Positions 1 through 5,192 of a DNA stretch of 5,243 nucleotides are shown here, in pieces. The first letter of the stretch is position 1. Every line of letters begins with the position of its first letter. The DNA comes from Lachnospiraceae bacterium (GTDB lineage: Bacteria; Bacillota; Clostridia; Lachnospirales; Lachnospiraceae), in NCBI GenBank assembly GCA_017483425.1, contig JAFUWM010000295.1, positions 1 to 5,243 of the forward strand, given 5' to 3'. The position numbers and the translations under genes were made by a program. The notes beneath the pieces are model-generated. The model was not told the origin of the DNA, did not search any database, and saw only the letters and a program-made list of their open reading frames with translations.

Positions 1-117
1 ACCTGCCAGCTCCAAATCCGGATTTATATTATTCGCATTTTGTGAAAATGTAAAGCCCCCAGATTTTTTTGAGTGTCGCTCCTGTATTTCTTTTTTTACA
101 TCCCGGGAAAAAGACAT
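1..117 (-). CDS. whiA: WhiA DNA-binding protein, N-terminal fragment (runs off the window)
   Basis: Reading leftward from an ATG at 117-115 there are 39 open codons up to the window edge, beginning MSFSRDVKKEIQER. The opening MSFS-x-VKKE is the recognisable start of WhiA, a protein of Gram-positive bacteria with a LAGLIDADG-homing-endonuclease-like N-terminal domain and a C-terminal helix-turn-helix. In Streptomyces it is a sporulation transcription factor; in Bacillus it affects cell division and chromosome segregation. Only the first helix and a linker are visible, so neither domain can be checked. The start lies 4 bp after the rapZ stop codon, with an AGG-type ribosome site inside the last codons of rapZ. 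The two are therefore almost certainly co-transcribed, and adjacency to rapZ is the usual arrangement in Firmicutes. An Asn- and Gly-rich stretch at residues 19-32 looks longer than the equivalent part of Bacillus WhiA as I recall it. The identification rests on the N-terminal motif plus gene neighbourhood. Confidence 0.85.
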   Translation of the reverse strand, partial: MSFSRDVKKEIQERHSKKSGGFTFSQNANNINPDLELAG

Positions 118-121
118 GCCG

Positions 122-1012
122 TTACCTGCCTTTTTGTCTTATCGTATCCTTGTCTATATCCCTGTGCTCTATCCTGATGCCATACTCGGCAGCCTCCGAA
201 AGTCCCTTATACAGCTCCTCGGCAAGACATACCGACCTGTGCTTTCCTCCGGTGCAGCCGACAGCGATCACAAGCTGGTTTTTACCTTCCTTCACGTAAT
301 TCGGTATGAGAAAGAGGATCATATCCTGGAGCTTCTTTAGAAAAGTATGTGCCTCTTCAAAGGACATCACATAATCATGGACATTCTTGTCCTTTCCCGT
401 GTCATTTTTTAATTCCTCAATATAAAACGGGTTCGGAAGAAATCTCACATCAAACACAAGATCCGCGTCGGCAGGTATCCCGTATTTGAATCCAAAAGAC
501 AGGATATTCACATATAGATTGCCGTAATTCTTGTTTGCGGCATAAATATCGTTGATCTCTTTTTTCAGATCACGTATAAGCATATGCGACGTATCCAGAA
601 TATAGGTCGCATTCTTTCTGAGGTATTTAAGCTGCTTCCGCTCCTCGGCTATCCCGTCCTCTATGCGGCCCTCCATTGCGAGAGGATGCGCGCGTCTCGT
701 CTCCTTAAATCTTTTAACAAGCACACCGTCCTCCGCGTCAAGGAAGAATATTTCATAATCTATTCCCAGCGCTTTCAGGTTCTCCAAAGGTTTCCTGACC
801 GTCGTAAGTCCCGTGCGGGCGTCTATCCCTATGGCTACCTTGCCAAGCTCGCCTCCGGGCACCTCCGCAAGCGGTCCCGTAAACAGATCCGCAAATTTTT
901 CTATAAGAGGAGCAGGCAGATTATCTATACAGAAATATCCCAGATCCTCCATCATCTTCAATGTACTGCTCTTTCCCGCTCCGGACATTCCGGTTACTAT
1001 AACCAGCTTCAT
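122..1012 (-). CDS. rapZ: RapZ / YvcJ family P-loop nucleotide-binding regulator
   Basis: This 296-residue protein has the full length of the RapZ (YvcJ) family. A Walker A loop, GMSGAGKS, is at residues 8-15. The family signatures GIDAR (62-66), RRAHPL (106-111), FDVRFLPNPFY (187-197) and GCTGGKHRSV (252-261) follow in order. The N-terminal half is the P-loop domain and the C-terminal half is the RapZ-specific domain. In E. coli RapZ binds the sRNA GlmZ, guides its cleavage by RNase E, and senses glucosamine-6-phosphate to control GlmS. In Bacillus YvcJ hydrolyses nucleotides and influences competence; its RNA partner in Clostridia is not established. The start ATG overlaps the stop of the upstream histidine kinase (ATGA, 1012-1009). 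An AAGGAG ribosome site at 1028-1023 sits about 10 nt before it, inside the kinase gene. whiA follows 4 bp after the stop. I see nothing broken; the arginine usual at the third position of the RRRHPL-type motif is alanine here. Confidence 0.96.
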   Translation of the reverse strand: MKLVIVTGMSGAGKSSTLKMMEDLGYFCIDNLPAPLIEKFADLFTGPLAEVPGGELGKVAIGIDARTGLTTVRKPLENLKALGIDYEIFFLDAEDGVLVKRFKETRRAHPLAMEGRIEDGIAEERKQLKYLRKNATYILDTSHMLIRDLKKEINDIYAANKNYGNLYVNILSFGFKYGIPADADLVFDVRFLPNPFYIEELKNDTGKDKNVHDYVMSFEEAHTFLKKLQDMILFLIPNYVKEGKNQLVIAVGCTGGKHRSVCLAEELYKGLSEAAEYGIRIEHRDIDKDTIRQKGR

Positions 1013-2346
1013 GTCATTTTTGCTCCTTGCATCTTGATCTCACTATTAGACGTTTTATCCTTTTCTTTAGGAATATAAATCTCAATTTCAGTGCCGGTAC
1101 CATATACGGATACGACATTTATGCCGCAGTGTGAGCCATAATTAAGCCGCATCCTTTCCGCTACATTAGACATACCGAAGCCCGCATTGTCCGCGGAAGG
1201 CTTTATATCTCCGTTTATTATACCCCTGAGGTAATTCAGCCTTTCTTCTGTCATTCCGATCCCGCTGTCTTTCACGGTAAGGTATATCCTGTTTTCTTCT
1301 TCCCGTCCGGATATTTCTATACTGCCCCCGCCTCTTTTATTCTTTATCCCATGATAGAGGGCATTTTCGACAACCGGCTGTAGTGTCATTTTTATTATAA
1401 GATATTTTTTCAATTCATCCGGAACATTTATACTATAAGAGAGAATATCACGATAGCGCTGTCTCTGTATATGAAGGTAAGCCCCGATATGCTTAAGCTC
1501 TTCATCTATTGTCACATAATCCCTCCCGCCGGAAAGCGCCGTCCGGAAAAACTGAGACAGAGAAGAAGTTATATCCTCAACTTCTTCTTTTCGTCCGTCC
1601 TCCGCAAGCCAGATTATATTATCAAGAGTATTATACAAAAAGTGGGGATTTATCTGTGCCTGCAATAGTTTTAATTCCAGATTCGCTACAGGCTCCGTTA
1701 TCGACCTCGATATGAGGACGAAAAAAACTCCGGATGCCACAAGCACTATCAGGATTGACCATATCGTTATATTCATGACCCGGATACGCTGTTCATCCAT
1801 CTGCCGGCGTATCTGCTCCATACTCTCGGATTCATAGTAGATATATTCCGATATCCTTTCCTGTACCAGCTCCGTAAGGATCCTTATATCGGTGTCAAGC
1901 CTCTCCATGTTGGCATCATAGGCCCCATCCGAGTCTATGGAATCATTTATATCATTCATCCGCTTTCTTAGCGTATCAAGAAGCTTTAATATGGAAGATA
2001 TCCTGTCTCTTGCCTGACCTGAATAAGTACTGCCCTTCAGTCCGTCAAACGTACTCTCCACATCATTTATCAGATGATCCGGCGGTTCCATTCCCACCAC
2101 ATTTGAAACCTCGTCTTTTGTTACGGATCTGGCAACCATCTGATACATTACCGAATCAAAATTGTTTTTGAATTCAAGATTGTATTCATTTGCTTTGGTT
2201 ACATTCTGAACAATAGAATCGTATGATCTGCAAAAGACATTCAGCTCATACATAAGGATCCCGGATATAATGATCAGAGGGATGATCAGTACAGCATACA
2301 TGACTATAAGTCTGCGCCTGAGATTAATACGCTGAAAGCTGTTCAT
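1009..2346 (-). CDS. YesM-type sensor histidine kinase with a near-absent HAMP domain
   Basis: This is a 445-residue membrane kinase. TM1 lies at about residues 12-33 and TM2 at about 193-213. They flank a roughly 160-residue extracytoplasmic region that is charged, rich in predicted helix and lacks cysteine clusters, so it resembles a four-helix-bundle sensor rather than the larger Cache sensors common in this family. The catalytic part is typical of His_kinase/HATPase_c proteins of the LytS/YesM class. The phospho-acceptor motif QINPHFLYNTLDN has His235, PVVENALYHG is the N box (Asn328), DSGIGM (360-365) is the G1 box, and GFGMSNVAERM (389-399) is the G2 box. After TM2 there is only RSITEPVANL, the opening of a HAMP domain, and then directly ELKLLQAQINPHFLYN. 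About 45-55 residues of HAMP and linker that normally intervene are missing, with the frame intact. The start overlaps the stop of the response regulator (ATGA, 2346-2343) behind a GGAGAGG ribosome site at 2357-2351, so the two are translationally coupled and should be cognate. The signal sensed is unknown. Confidence 0.93.
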   Translation of the reverse strand: MNSFQRINLRRRLIVMYAVLIIPLIIISGILMYELNVFCRSYDSIVQNVTKANEYNLEFKNNFDSVMYQMVARSVTKDEVSNVVGMEPPDHLINDVESTFDGLKGSTYSGQARDRISSILKLLDTLRKRMNDINDSIDSDGAYDANMERLDTDIRILTELVQERISEYIYYESESMEQIRRQMDEQRIRVMNITIWSILIVLVASGVFFVLISRSITEPVANLELKLLQAQINPHFLYNTLDNIIWLAEDGRKEEVEDITSSLSQFFRTALSGGRDYVTIDEELKHIGAYLHIQRQRYRDILSYSINVPDELKKYLIIKMTLQPVVENALYHGIKNKRGGGSIEISGREEENRIYLTVKDSGIGMTEERLNYLRGIINGDIKPSADNAGFGMSNVAERMRLNYGSHCGINVVSVYGTGTEIEIYIPKEKDKTSNSEIKMQGAKMT

Positions 2347-4025
2347 TTATCCTCTCCGGACGCTTTTCCGCGGGCTCTGAATTCCCGTGTCGTCATCCCC
2401 TGGGTTTTTTTGAAGGTATAGCTGAAATAATGCGGGTCTTTGTAACCCACCGTATATGCGATCTCGCTGCTCCTCATATCCGTGGTCATGAGAAGCTCCT
2501 TTGCCTTTTCCATACGCTTCCCTATGAGGTATTCTATAAATGTCTTTCCCATCTCCTGACTGAAGATTGAGGAGAAGTGATTGGGTGAAATATTAACATT
2601 GGCTGCAACCTTATTCAGAGAAATGTCTTCATTCGCATAGTTCTCATCTATATATTTCACGGCATTTCCCAAAAGCTTTGAGTATTTTTTGGCAGACGTT
2701 GAATCTCTGAGCTCTATTACCTTTCTCAGATATTTTTTCAGATATTTCTTTGTTTCAGCCGCGCTCCTTGATGCCGATATCAGTTCGTTTATATCCCCGC
2801 ATTCATTCTCTATATCCGTGCTATCCGCGCCTATCTCCTTAATAAATCTTGCCATCGCAAGATATATATCCATTGTCAGATAATTGAGGAATACCAGACT
2901 GTTTATATTCTGCTCGCCTATAGCGGAAAATATGGAATCAAGTATCGGCTCCGCCTCCGCAAGCGTCCCGGTTCTGAGAAAACTCTCCATAGCTTTGTGC
3001 GGACTTTCCGCATCAAGGACAGGCTCTATATTAAACCTCCCTTTTCTGCCCTTACCGTCAACGGCTTTATCCGATGGCTCGGCTTCCTTGTTATCTTTGG
3101 CATTTACGGTAAATACTATCTTTTCCGTATTATCATCCGCAAAAAAGCGTCTTGCCAGCGCACGGGAGGCGTCATAGTACGTATTCCTGATCTCGGAAAG
3201 CCTGTTTACCACCCCTCCCACTCCGATAAAATATTCAAGATCGCTATATTTATTTAATATGTTTTGAACTTCCTTTGCCATCCCGGCTGTCAGCTCTCCG
3301 GCCTCCGTATCGCTATCCGCCATAGTAAGCACCGCCAGACCGTTTATACCCTTGTCAAATATTACATATTCTTTCCTTTCTTCGTACAGGCTCATAAGCT
3401 CGGTCTTCAACCGGTTTATGCTTTCCGAAAAGGAATCCGAGCTGGCTCCCGCCACTGTCAGGCTGATTAGCGTTATCTGATAGGCTTTTGAAGTAAGGGC
3501 TATCTCCAATTCCTTTGCCTTATCCAGTACCTCCGATGTACTCATGTCATTCATCACAAGCGCATCAAACAACCTGTTTTTTTCTATTATCAACCGCTCC
3601 GCCTGCTCTTCTTTTGCCCACTCTGTCTCAGAAGCCTCCAAAGCCCTTTCTTCCTCTATCTTGTCTGCAACAGAGCGTATAGAATCTTTAAGCTTCGCGG
3701 GAGATATCGGCTTCAGCAGATATTCCGTGACACCAAGCGATACAGCCTTTTGGGCGTAGGCAAACTCATCATATCCCGATAATATTATTATCTTTATATC
3801 CGGCAGTTCCTTTTTTACAAGCCCGGACAGCTCCAAGCCGTCCATAAAGGGCATTTTGATATCCGTGATCAAAATATCGGGCTTTTGTTCCAGTATCAGG
3901 GGATAAGCCAGCTCTCCGTCCGAGGCCTCACCGACGAACTCTATCCCCTCTTTTTCCCAGTCTATATGCTTTTTTATACCGTCACGCATGACGATCTCGT
4001 CTTCACAGAGAAACAGTTTAACCAT
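2343..4025 (-). CDS. YesN-type response regulator: REC, GGDEF-like middle domain, AraC-type DNA-binding domain
   Basis: This is a 560-residue transcription regulator. The receiver domain covers about residues 2-122, with the acidic pocket E8-D9-E10, phospho-acceptor Asp55 in LITDIKMP, Ser83 in IILSGYDEF and Lys105 in LLKP. A coiled linker follows to about residue 155. A degenerate GGDEF_2-like domain then ends near the typical IGVGGVVNRLSEIRNTYYDA stretch. The last ~110 residues (about 447-555) are an AraC-family double helix-turn-helix with VAANVNISPNHFSSIF, then KAKELL and IAYTVGYKDPHYFSYTFKK. Phosphorylated YesN-type regulators usually control nearby or distant sugar-uptake and glycan-degradation genes; no such target is in this window. 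I chose the ATG at 4025 because MVKLFLCEDE is the normal start of the receiver fold; the longer open frame reaches into the tRNA-Arg gene and its terminator. No ribosome site sits directly before this ATG. The only strong one is 26-31 nt upstream and serves a four-codon ORF. The partner kinase follows with a 4-bp overlap. Confidence 0.94.
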   Translation of the reverse strand: MVKLFLCEDEIVMRDGIKKHIDWEKEGIEFVGEASDGELAYPLILEQKPDILITDIKMPFMDGLELSGLVKKELPDIKIIILSGYDEFAYAQKAVSLGVTEYLLKPISPAKLKDSIRSVADKIEEERALEASETEWAKEEQAERLIIEKNRLFDALVMNDMSTSEVLDKAKELEIALTSKAYQITLISLTVAGASSDSFSESINRLKTELMSLYEERKEYVIFDKGINGLAVLTMADSDTEAGELTAGMAKEVQNILNKYSDLEYFIGVGGVVNRLSEIRNTYYDASRALARRFFADDNTEKIVFTVNAKDNKEAEPSDKAVDGKGRKGRFNIEPVLDAESPHKAMESFLRTGTLAEAEPILDSIFSAIGEQNINSLVFLNYLTMDIYLAMARFIKEIGADSTDIENECGDINELISASRSAAETKKYLKKYLRKVIELRDSTSAKKYSKLLGNAVKYIDENYANEDISLNKVAANVNISPNHFSSIFSQEMGKTFIEYLIGKRMEKAKELLMTTDMRSSEIAYTVGYKDPHYFSYTFKKTQGMTTREFRARGKASGEDK

Positions 4026-4029
4026 GGTT

Positions 4030-4044
4030 TTAACAATAAGACAT
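4030..4044 (-). CDS. Four-codon leader mini-ORF (M-S-Y-C) ahead of the response regulator
   Basis: The sequence ATGTCTTATTGTTAA lies 6 nt downstream of a GGGAGG Shine-Dalgarno at 4056-4051, which is ideal spacing. Its stop ends 4 nt before the ATG of the response regulator. The regulator frame is different and has no ribosome site of its own at proper distance. A plausible reading is that ribosomes load here, translate four codons, terminate and re-initiate on the regulator. The alternative is that the ORF is accidental and the regulator starts from a leaderless transcript. Translation of the mini-ORF is inferred only from spacing. Confidence 0.3.
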   Translation of the reverse strand: MSYC

Positions 4045-4061
4045 ATTCTTCCTCCCGTCAA
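4033..4061 (-). promoter_or_regulatory. Candidate promoter of the regulator-kinase-rapZ-whiA operon
   Basis: A TTGACG at 4061-4056 (5 of 6 to the -35 consensus) is followed by exactly 17 nt and TATTGT at 4038-4033 (4 of 6 to the -10 consensus). It lies between the tRNA-Arg terminator and the regulator start, where an operon promoter is needed. Initiation about 7 nt after the -10 box would fall on or within a base or two of the regulator ATG, giving a leaderless message and leaving the GGGAGG site untranscribed. That conflict lowers confidence. Read-through from tRNA-Arg is the main alternative. Confidence 0.35.
4051..4056 (-). promoter_or_regulatory. Strong Shine-Dalgarno (GGGAGG), positioned for the mini-ORF rather than the regulator
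   Basis: GGGAGG on the minus strand is the best ribosome-binding site in this intergenic gap. Its spacing is 6 nt to the ATG at 4044 but about 25 nt to the regulator ATG at 4025. It therefore matters for choosing the start codon. Either re-initiation from the mini-ORF or an unusual non-AUG in-frame start would be needed if it serves the regulator. Confidence 0.55.
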
Positions 4062-4063
4062 AC

Positions 4064-4098
4064 AAAAAAAAGACTCTCCAATATCGGAAAGTCTTTTT
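4064..4098 (-). terminator. Rho-independent terminator of tRNA-Arg
   Basis: On the minus strand a 13-bp stem (arms 4098-4086 and 4079-4067, one G-U wobble) closes a 6-nt loop and runs into a tract of eight T. It begins five bases after the tRNA-Arg discriminator base, so it ends the tRNA transcript. It also insulates the regulator operon from the tRNA promoter, unless read-through is partial. Confidence 0.9.
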
Positions 4099-4102
4099 AT
4101 AG

Positions 4103-4176
4103 TGCGCAAGACAAGATTCGAACTCGCGACCTTCTGGTCCGTAGCCAGACGCTCTATCCAGCTGAGCTACTTGCGC
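4103..4176 (-). tRNA. tRNA-Arg(ACG)
   Basis: The 74-nt gene folds completely. The acceptor GCGCAAG pairs with CTTGCGC and the discriminator is A. The D arm is GCTC/GAGC, and the anticodon stem TCTGG/CCAGA holds the loop CTACGGA, which gives anticodon ACG. The T arm has the TTCGAAT loop. ACG is deaminated to ICG by TadA in bacteria and then reads CGU, CGC and CGA. CCA is not encoded (the bases after the discriminator are CTA), so it must be added by the CCA-adding enzyme. The gene has its own promoter and terminator and is therefore monocistronic. Confidence 0.97.
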
Positions 4177-4201
4177 AGAATATAAAATTTCAGCAACCCG
4201 T

Positions 4202-4230
4202 ATGATACAAAAGAATAGCTGATATGTCAA
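4202..4230 (-). promoter_or_regulatory. Strong housekeeping-sigma promoter of tRNA-Arg
   Basis: A perfect -35 box, TTGACA, at 4230-4225 is separated by 17 nt from TATCAT at 4207-4202 (5 of 6 to TATAAT). Predicted initiation near 4195 leaves a leader of roughly 20 nt before the tRNA. The -35 box contains the TGA stop codon of the acetyltransferase gene, so coding sequence and promoter abut with no spare bases. Confidence 0.88.
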
Positions 4231-4991
4231 GAGACGCGTTTGCTGCAGAACACTTCCGTGAATGCGGGCATGAAGCCTGACCTTATGGCAACATCCATGG
4301 AGTTTGAATGGCTTTCGGACGTGCCGTAAAAAGGAACCTTTCCCATAGAAAGGATTCTCTCTTTCAGCAAAGATACCAAGGCTACTGCCAGTCCTTTTTG
4401 CCTGTATTCCGGGATCACATCTATACCTATCTGCCACATGGTCTCACTGTCGGAGGATGCCCCCGCCATAGCCACTGCCTCACCGTTTTCATTGTACGCA
4501 GCTACAGCAATGACATCCGGGCAGTCCGGTATGAACATAAGCGCATTCGTAAAAGGATTTCCATCCTTAAAGCTTTTTATCTCCTCTGTATCAAACCATC
4601 TGGTTTCATAAGGAATTTCAAAATCATATCCTTCAAAGTCCATATCCGGAAGACAGTAAACATGCGTGTCGTGTATCATATACCCGTACGCGCCAAGCTT
4701 TGAATCCAGTTCCCTCAGGTTTTTATACTTACAGAACCATTCCGGCTTGTAAAGTCCGTATTCCTGCCTGCACCAGTCAAGGATCTGTCTGTCTGCTGAC
4801 ATATACATCTCTCCATGATATATTATAGCTCTGAAGAAAGGATCAAGCTCAGCAAAATACCTTGCTCCGCTTTTTCTTACAGCCGCGTTGATGTTTATTA
4901 TTCTGTTTTTTTCATCATCTTCGCTGCAGTTTGTATCAAGCCTGAACTGCGCCCTGACGATCTCATCTATCTCTTTATTATTCATGGTCAT
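4227..4991 (-). CDS. GNAT-family N-acetyltransferase
   Basis: A protein of 254 residues from the ATG at 4991. The C-terminal part (about residues 147-250) has the GNAT fold signature: a strand IAVAAYNENGEAVAMAG, then WQIGIDVIPEYRQKGLAVAL with the acetyl-CoA pyrophosphate-binding RQKGLA loop at about 197-202. A late SHSNSMDVAIRSGF segment (from about 227) matches the usual asparagine-helix and GF region. The N-terminal half is poorly recognisable and may define the substrate; it recalls the GNAT_acetyltran group. The substrate cannot be read from the sequence. An ATG at 5018 is open in frame but lies in the loop of the upstream tRNA terminator, so I prefer 4991, with 4985 also possible. No good Shine-Dalgarno precedes either, so expression may be weak. 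The gene sits between two tRNA genes, and its stop lies within the -35 box of the tRNA-Arg promoter. Confidence 0.85.
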   Translation of the reverse strand: MTMNNKEIDEIVRAQFRLDTNCSEDDEKNRIININAAVRKSGARYFAELDPFFRAIIYHGEMYMSADRQILDWCRQEYGLYKPEWFCKYKNLRELDSKLGAYGYMIHDTHVYCLPDMDFEGYDFEIPYETRWFDTEEIKSFKDGNPFTNALMFIPDCPDVIAVAAYNENGEAVAMAGASSDSETMWQIGIDVIPEYRQKGLAVALVSLLKERILSMGKVPFYGTSESHSNSMDVAIRSGFMPAFTEVFCSKRVS

Positions 4992-5000
4992 TTTTACAAA

Positions 5001-5031
5001 GCAAAAGACCCTGAGCATATCTCAGAGTCTT
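5001..5031 (-). terminator. Rho-independent terminator after the CAT-anticodon tRNA
   Basis: On the minus strand an 11-bp stem (arms 5031-5021 and 5015-5005, one G-U wobble) with a 5-nt loop is followed by TTTTGCTTTG, an interrupted T tract. It begins 6 bases after the tRNA discriminator base. It probably ends the tRNA transcript and precedes the acetyltransferase start by about 10 nt, so that gene depends on read-through or on an unseen promoter. Confidence 0.8.
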
Positions 5032-5037
5032 ATTTAA

Positions 5038-5111
5038 TGGAGCTTCGGGGACTCGAACCCTGGACCGACCGGTTATGAGCCGGTTGCTCTAACCAACTGA
5101 GCTAAAGCTCC
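5038..5111 (-). tRNA. tRNA with CAT anticodon: tRNA-Ile2 (lysidine-modified) or elongator tRNA-Met
   Basis: A 74-nt cloverleaf. The acceptor GGAGCTT pairs with AAGCTCC and the discriminator is A. The D arm is GCTC/GAGC, and the anticodon stem ACCGG/CCGGT holds the loop CTCATAA, giving anticodon CAT. The G-A-C-free acceptor and long anticodon stem exclude initiator tRNA. The D arm, CTCATAA loop and CCGG-type stem resemble my memory of Bacillus tRNA-Ile(CAU), whose C34 becomes lysidine through TilS, but elongator tRNA-Met cannot be excluded by eye. The T stem CAGGG/CCCCG contains an A-C mismatch at pair 50-64. No CCA is encoded. Upstream lies only the 3' half of a tRNA-Asn, which suggests this was once the second gene of a tRNA operon. 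Confidence 0.93.
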
Positions 5112-5120
5112 TTATTATAC

Positions 5121-5162
5121 CTTCCCGAGCTGGGCTCGAACCAGCAACCCTTCGGTTAACAG
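5121..5162 (-). pseudogene. 3' half of tRNA-Asn(GTT), probable integration-site scar
   Basis: Minus-strand bases 5162-5121 read as a tRNA from the anticodon loop onward: loop CTGTTAA (anticodon GTT), 3' anticodon-stem strand CCGAA, variable GGGTT, perfect T arm GCTGG-TTCGAGC-CCAGC, 3' acceptor strand TCGGGAA and discriminator G, the base typical of tRNA-Asn. The partner strand TTCGG is absent; TGCAG is there instead, pairing at only 3 of 5 positions. No D arm or 5' acceptor strand (TTCCCGA) follows within the remaining 80 bases. It therefore cannot make a tRNA by itself. Homology that begins at the anticodon loop and runs to the 3' end is the pattern left by tyrosine integrases that use tRNA genes. 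An intron-split tRNA is a less likely alternative. Confidence 0.8.
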
Positions 5163-5165
5163 CTG

Positions 5166-5191
5166 CAAAACATGCCCTTTGGCATGTTTTG
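5166..5191. repeat. Perfect 11-bp palindrome (hairpin 1)
   Basis: CAAAACATGCC at 5166-5176 and its exact reverse complement GGCATGTTTTG at 5181-5191 flank the 4-nt loop CTTT. A-rich and T-rich outer ends would let it act as a weak terminator in either direction, but the T run is only four bases long. It starts 3 bases beyond the tRNA-Asn half. Confidence 0.85.
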
Positions 5192-5192
5192 A

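Noticed and set aside
584..1078. 164-codon plus-strand frame opposite rapZ
   Set aside because: It is a shadow of rapZ: no domain recognised and no ribosome site, and the opposite strand has a full-length family match.
4026..4109. Longer N-terminus for the response regulator, starting inside tRNA-Arg
   Set aside because: The added 28 residues come from the tRNA and terminator, and the receiver fold normally begins at MVKLFLCEDE.
3885..4205. 106-codon plus-strand frame
   Set aside because: It is antisense to the regulator start, terminator and tRNA-Arg; the RTRDLLVRSQTLYPAELL-like end is antisense tRNA translated.
4030..4437. 135-codon minus-strand frame including the stretch QVAQLDRASGYGPEGREFESC
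   Set aside because: This is the classic false protein made by translating through a tRNA gene (tRNA-Arg). It overlaps the acetyltransferase, the promoter and the terminator.
4067..5031. Similar cores of the two tRNA terminators (AAGACT...GATAT...AGTCTT) as a dispersed repeat
   Set aside because: The shared bases are short and explained by the common form of terminators; arms and loops otherwise differ.
5112..5119. Perfect TATAAT on the minus strand between tRNA-Asn half and the CAT tRNA
   Set aside because: Initiation 6-7 nt downstream would fall inside the tRNA, and no -35 box is seen at 16-18 nt upstream.
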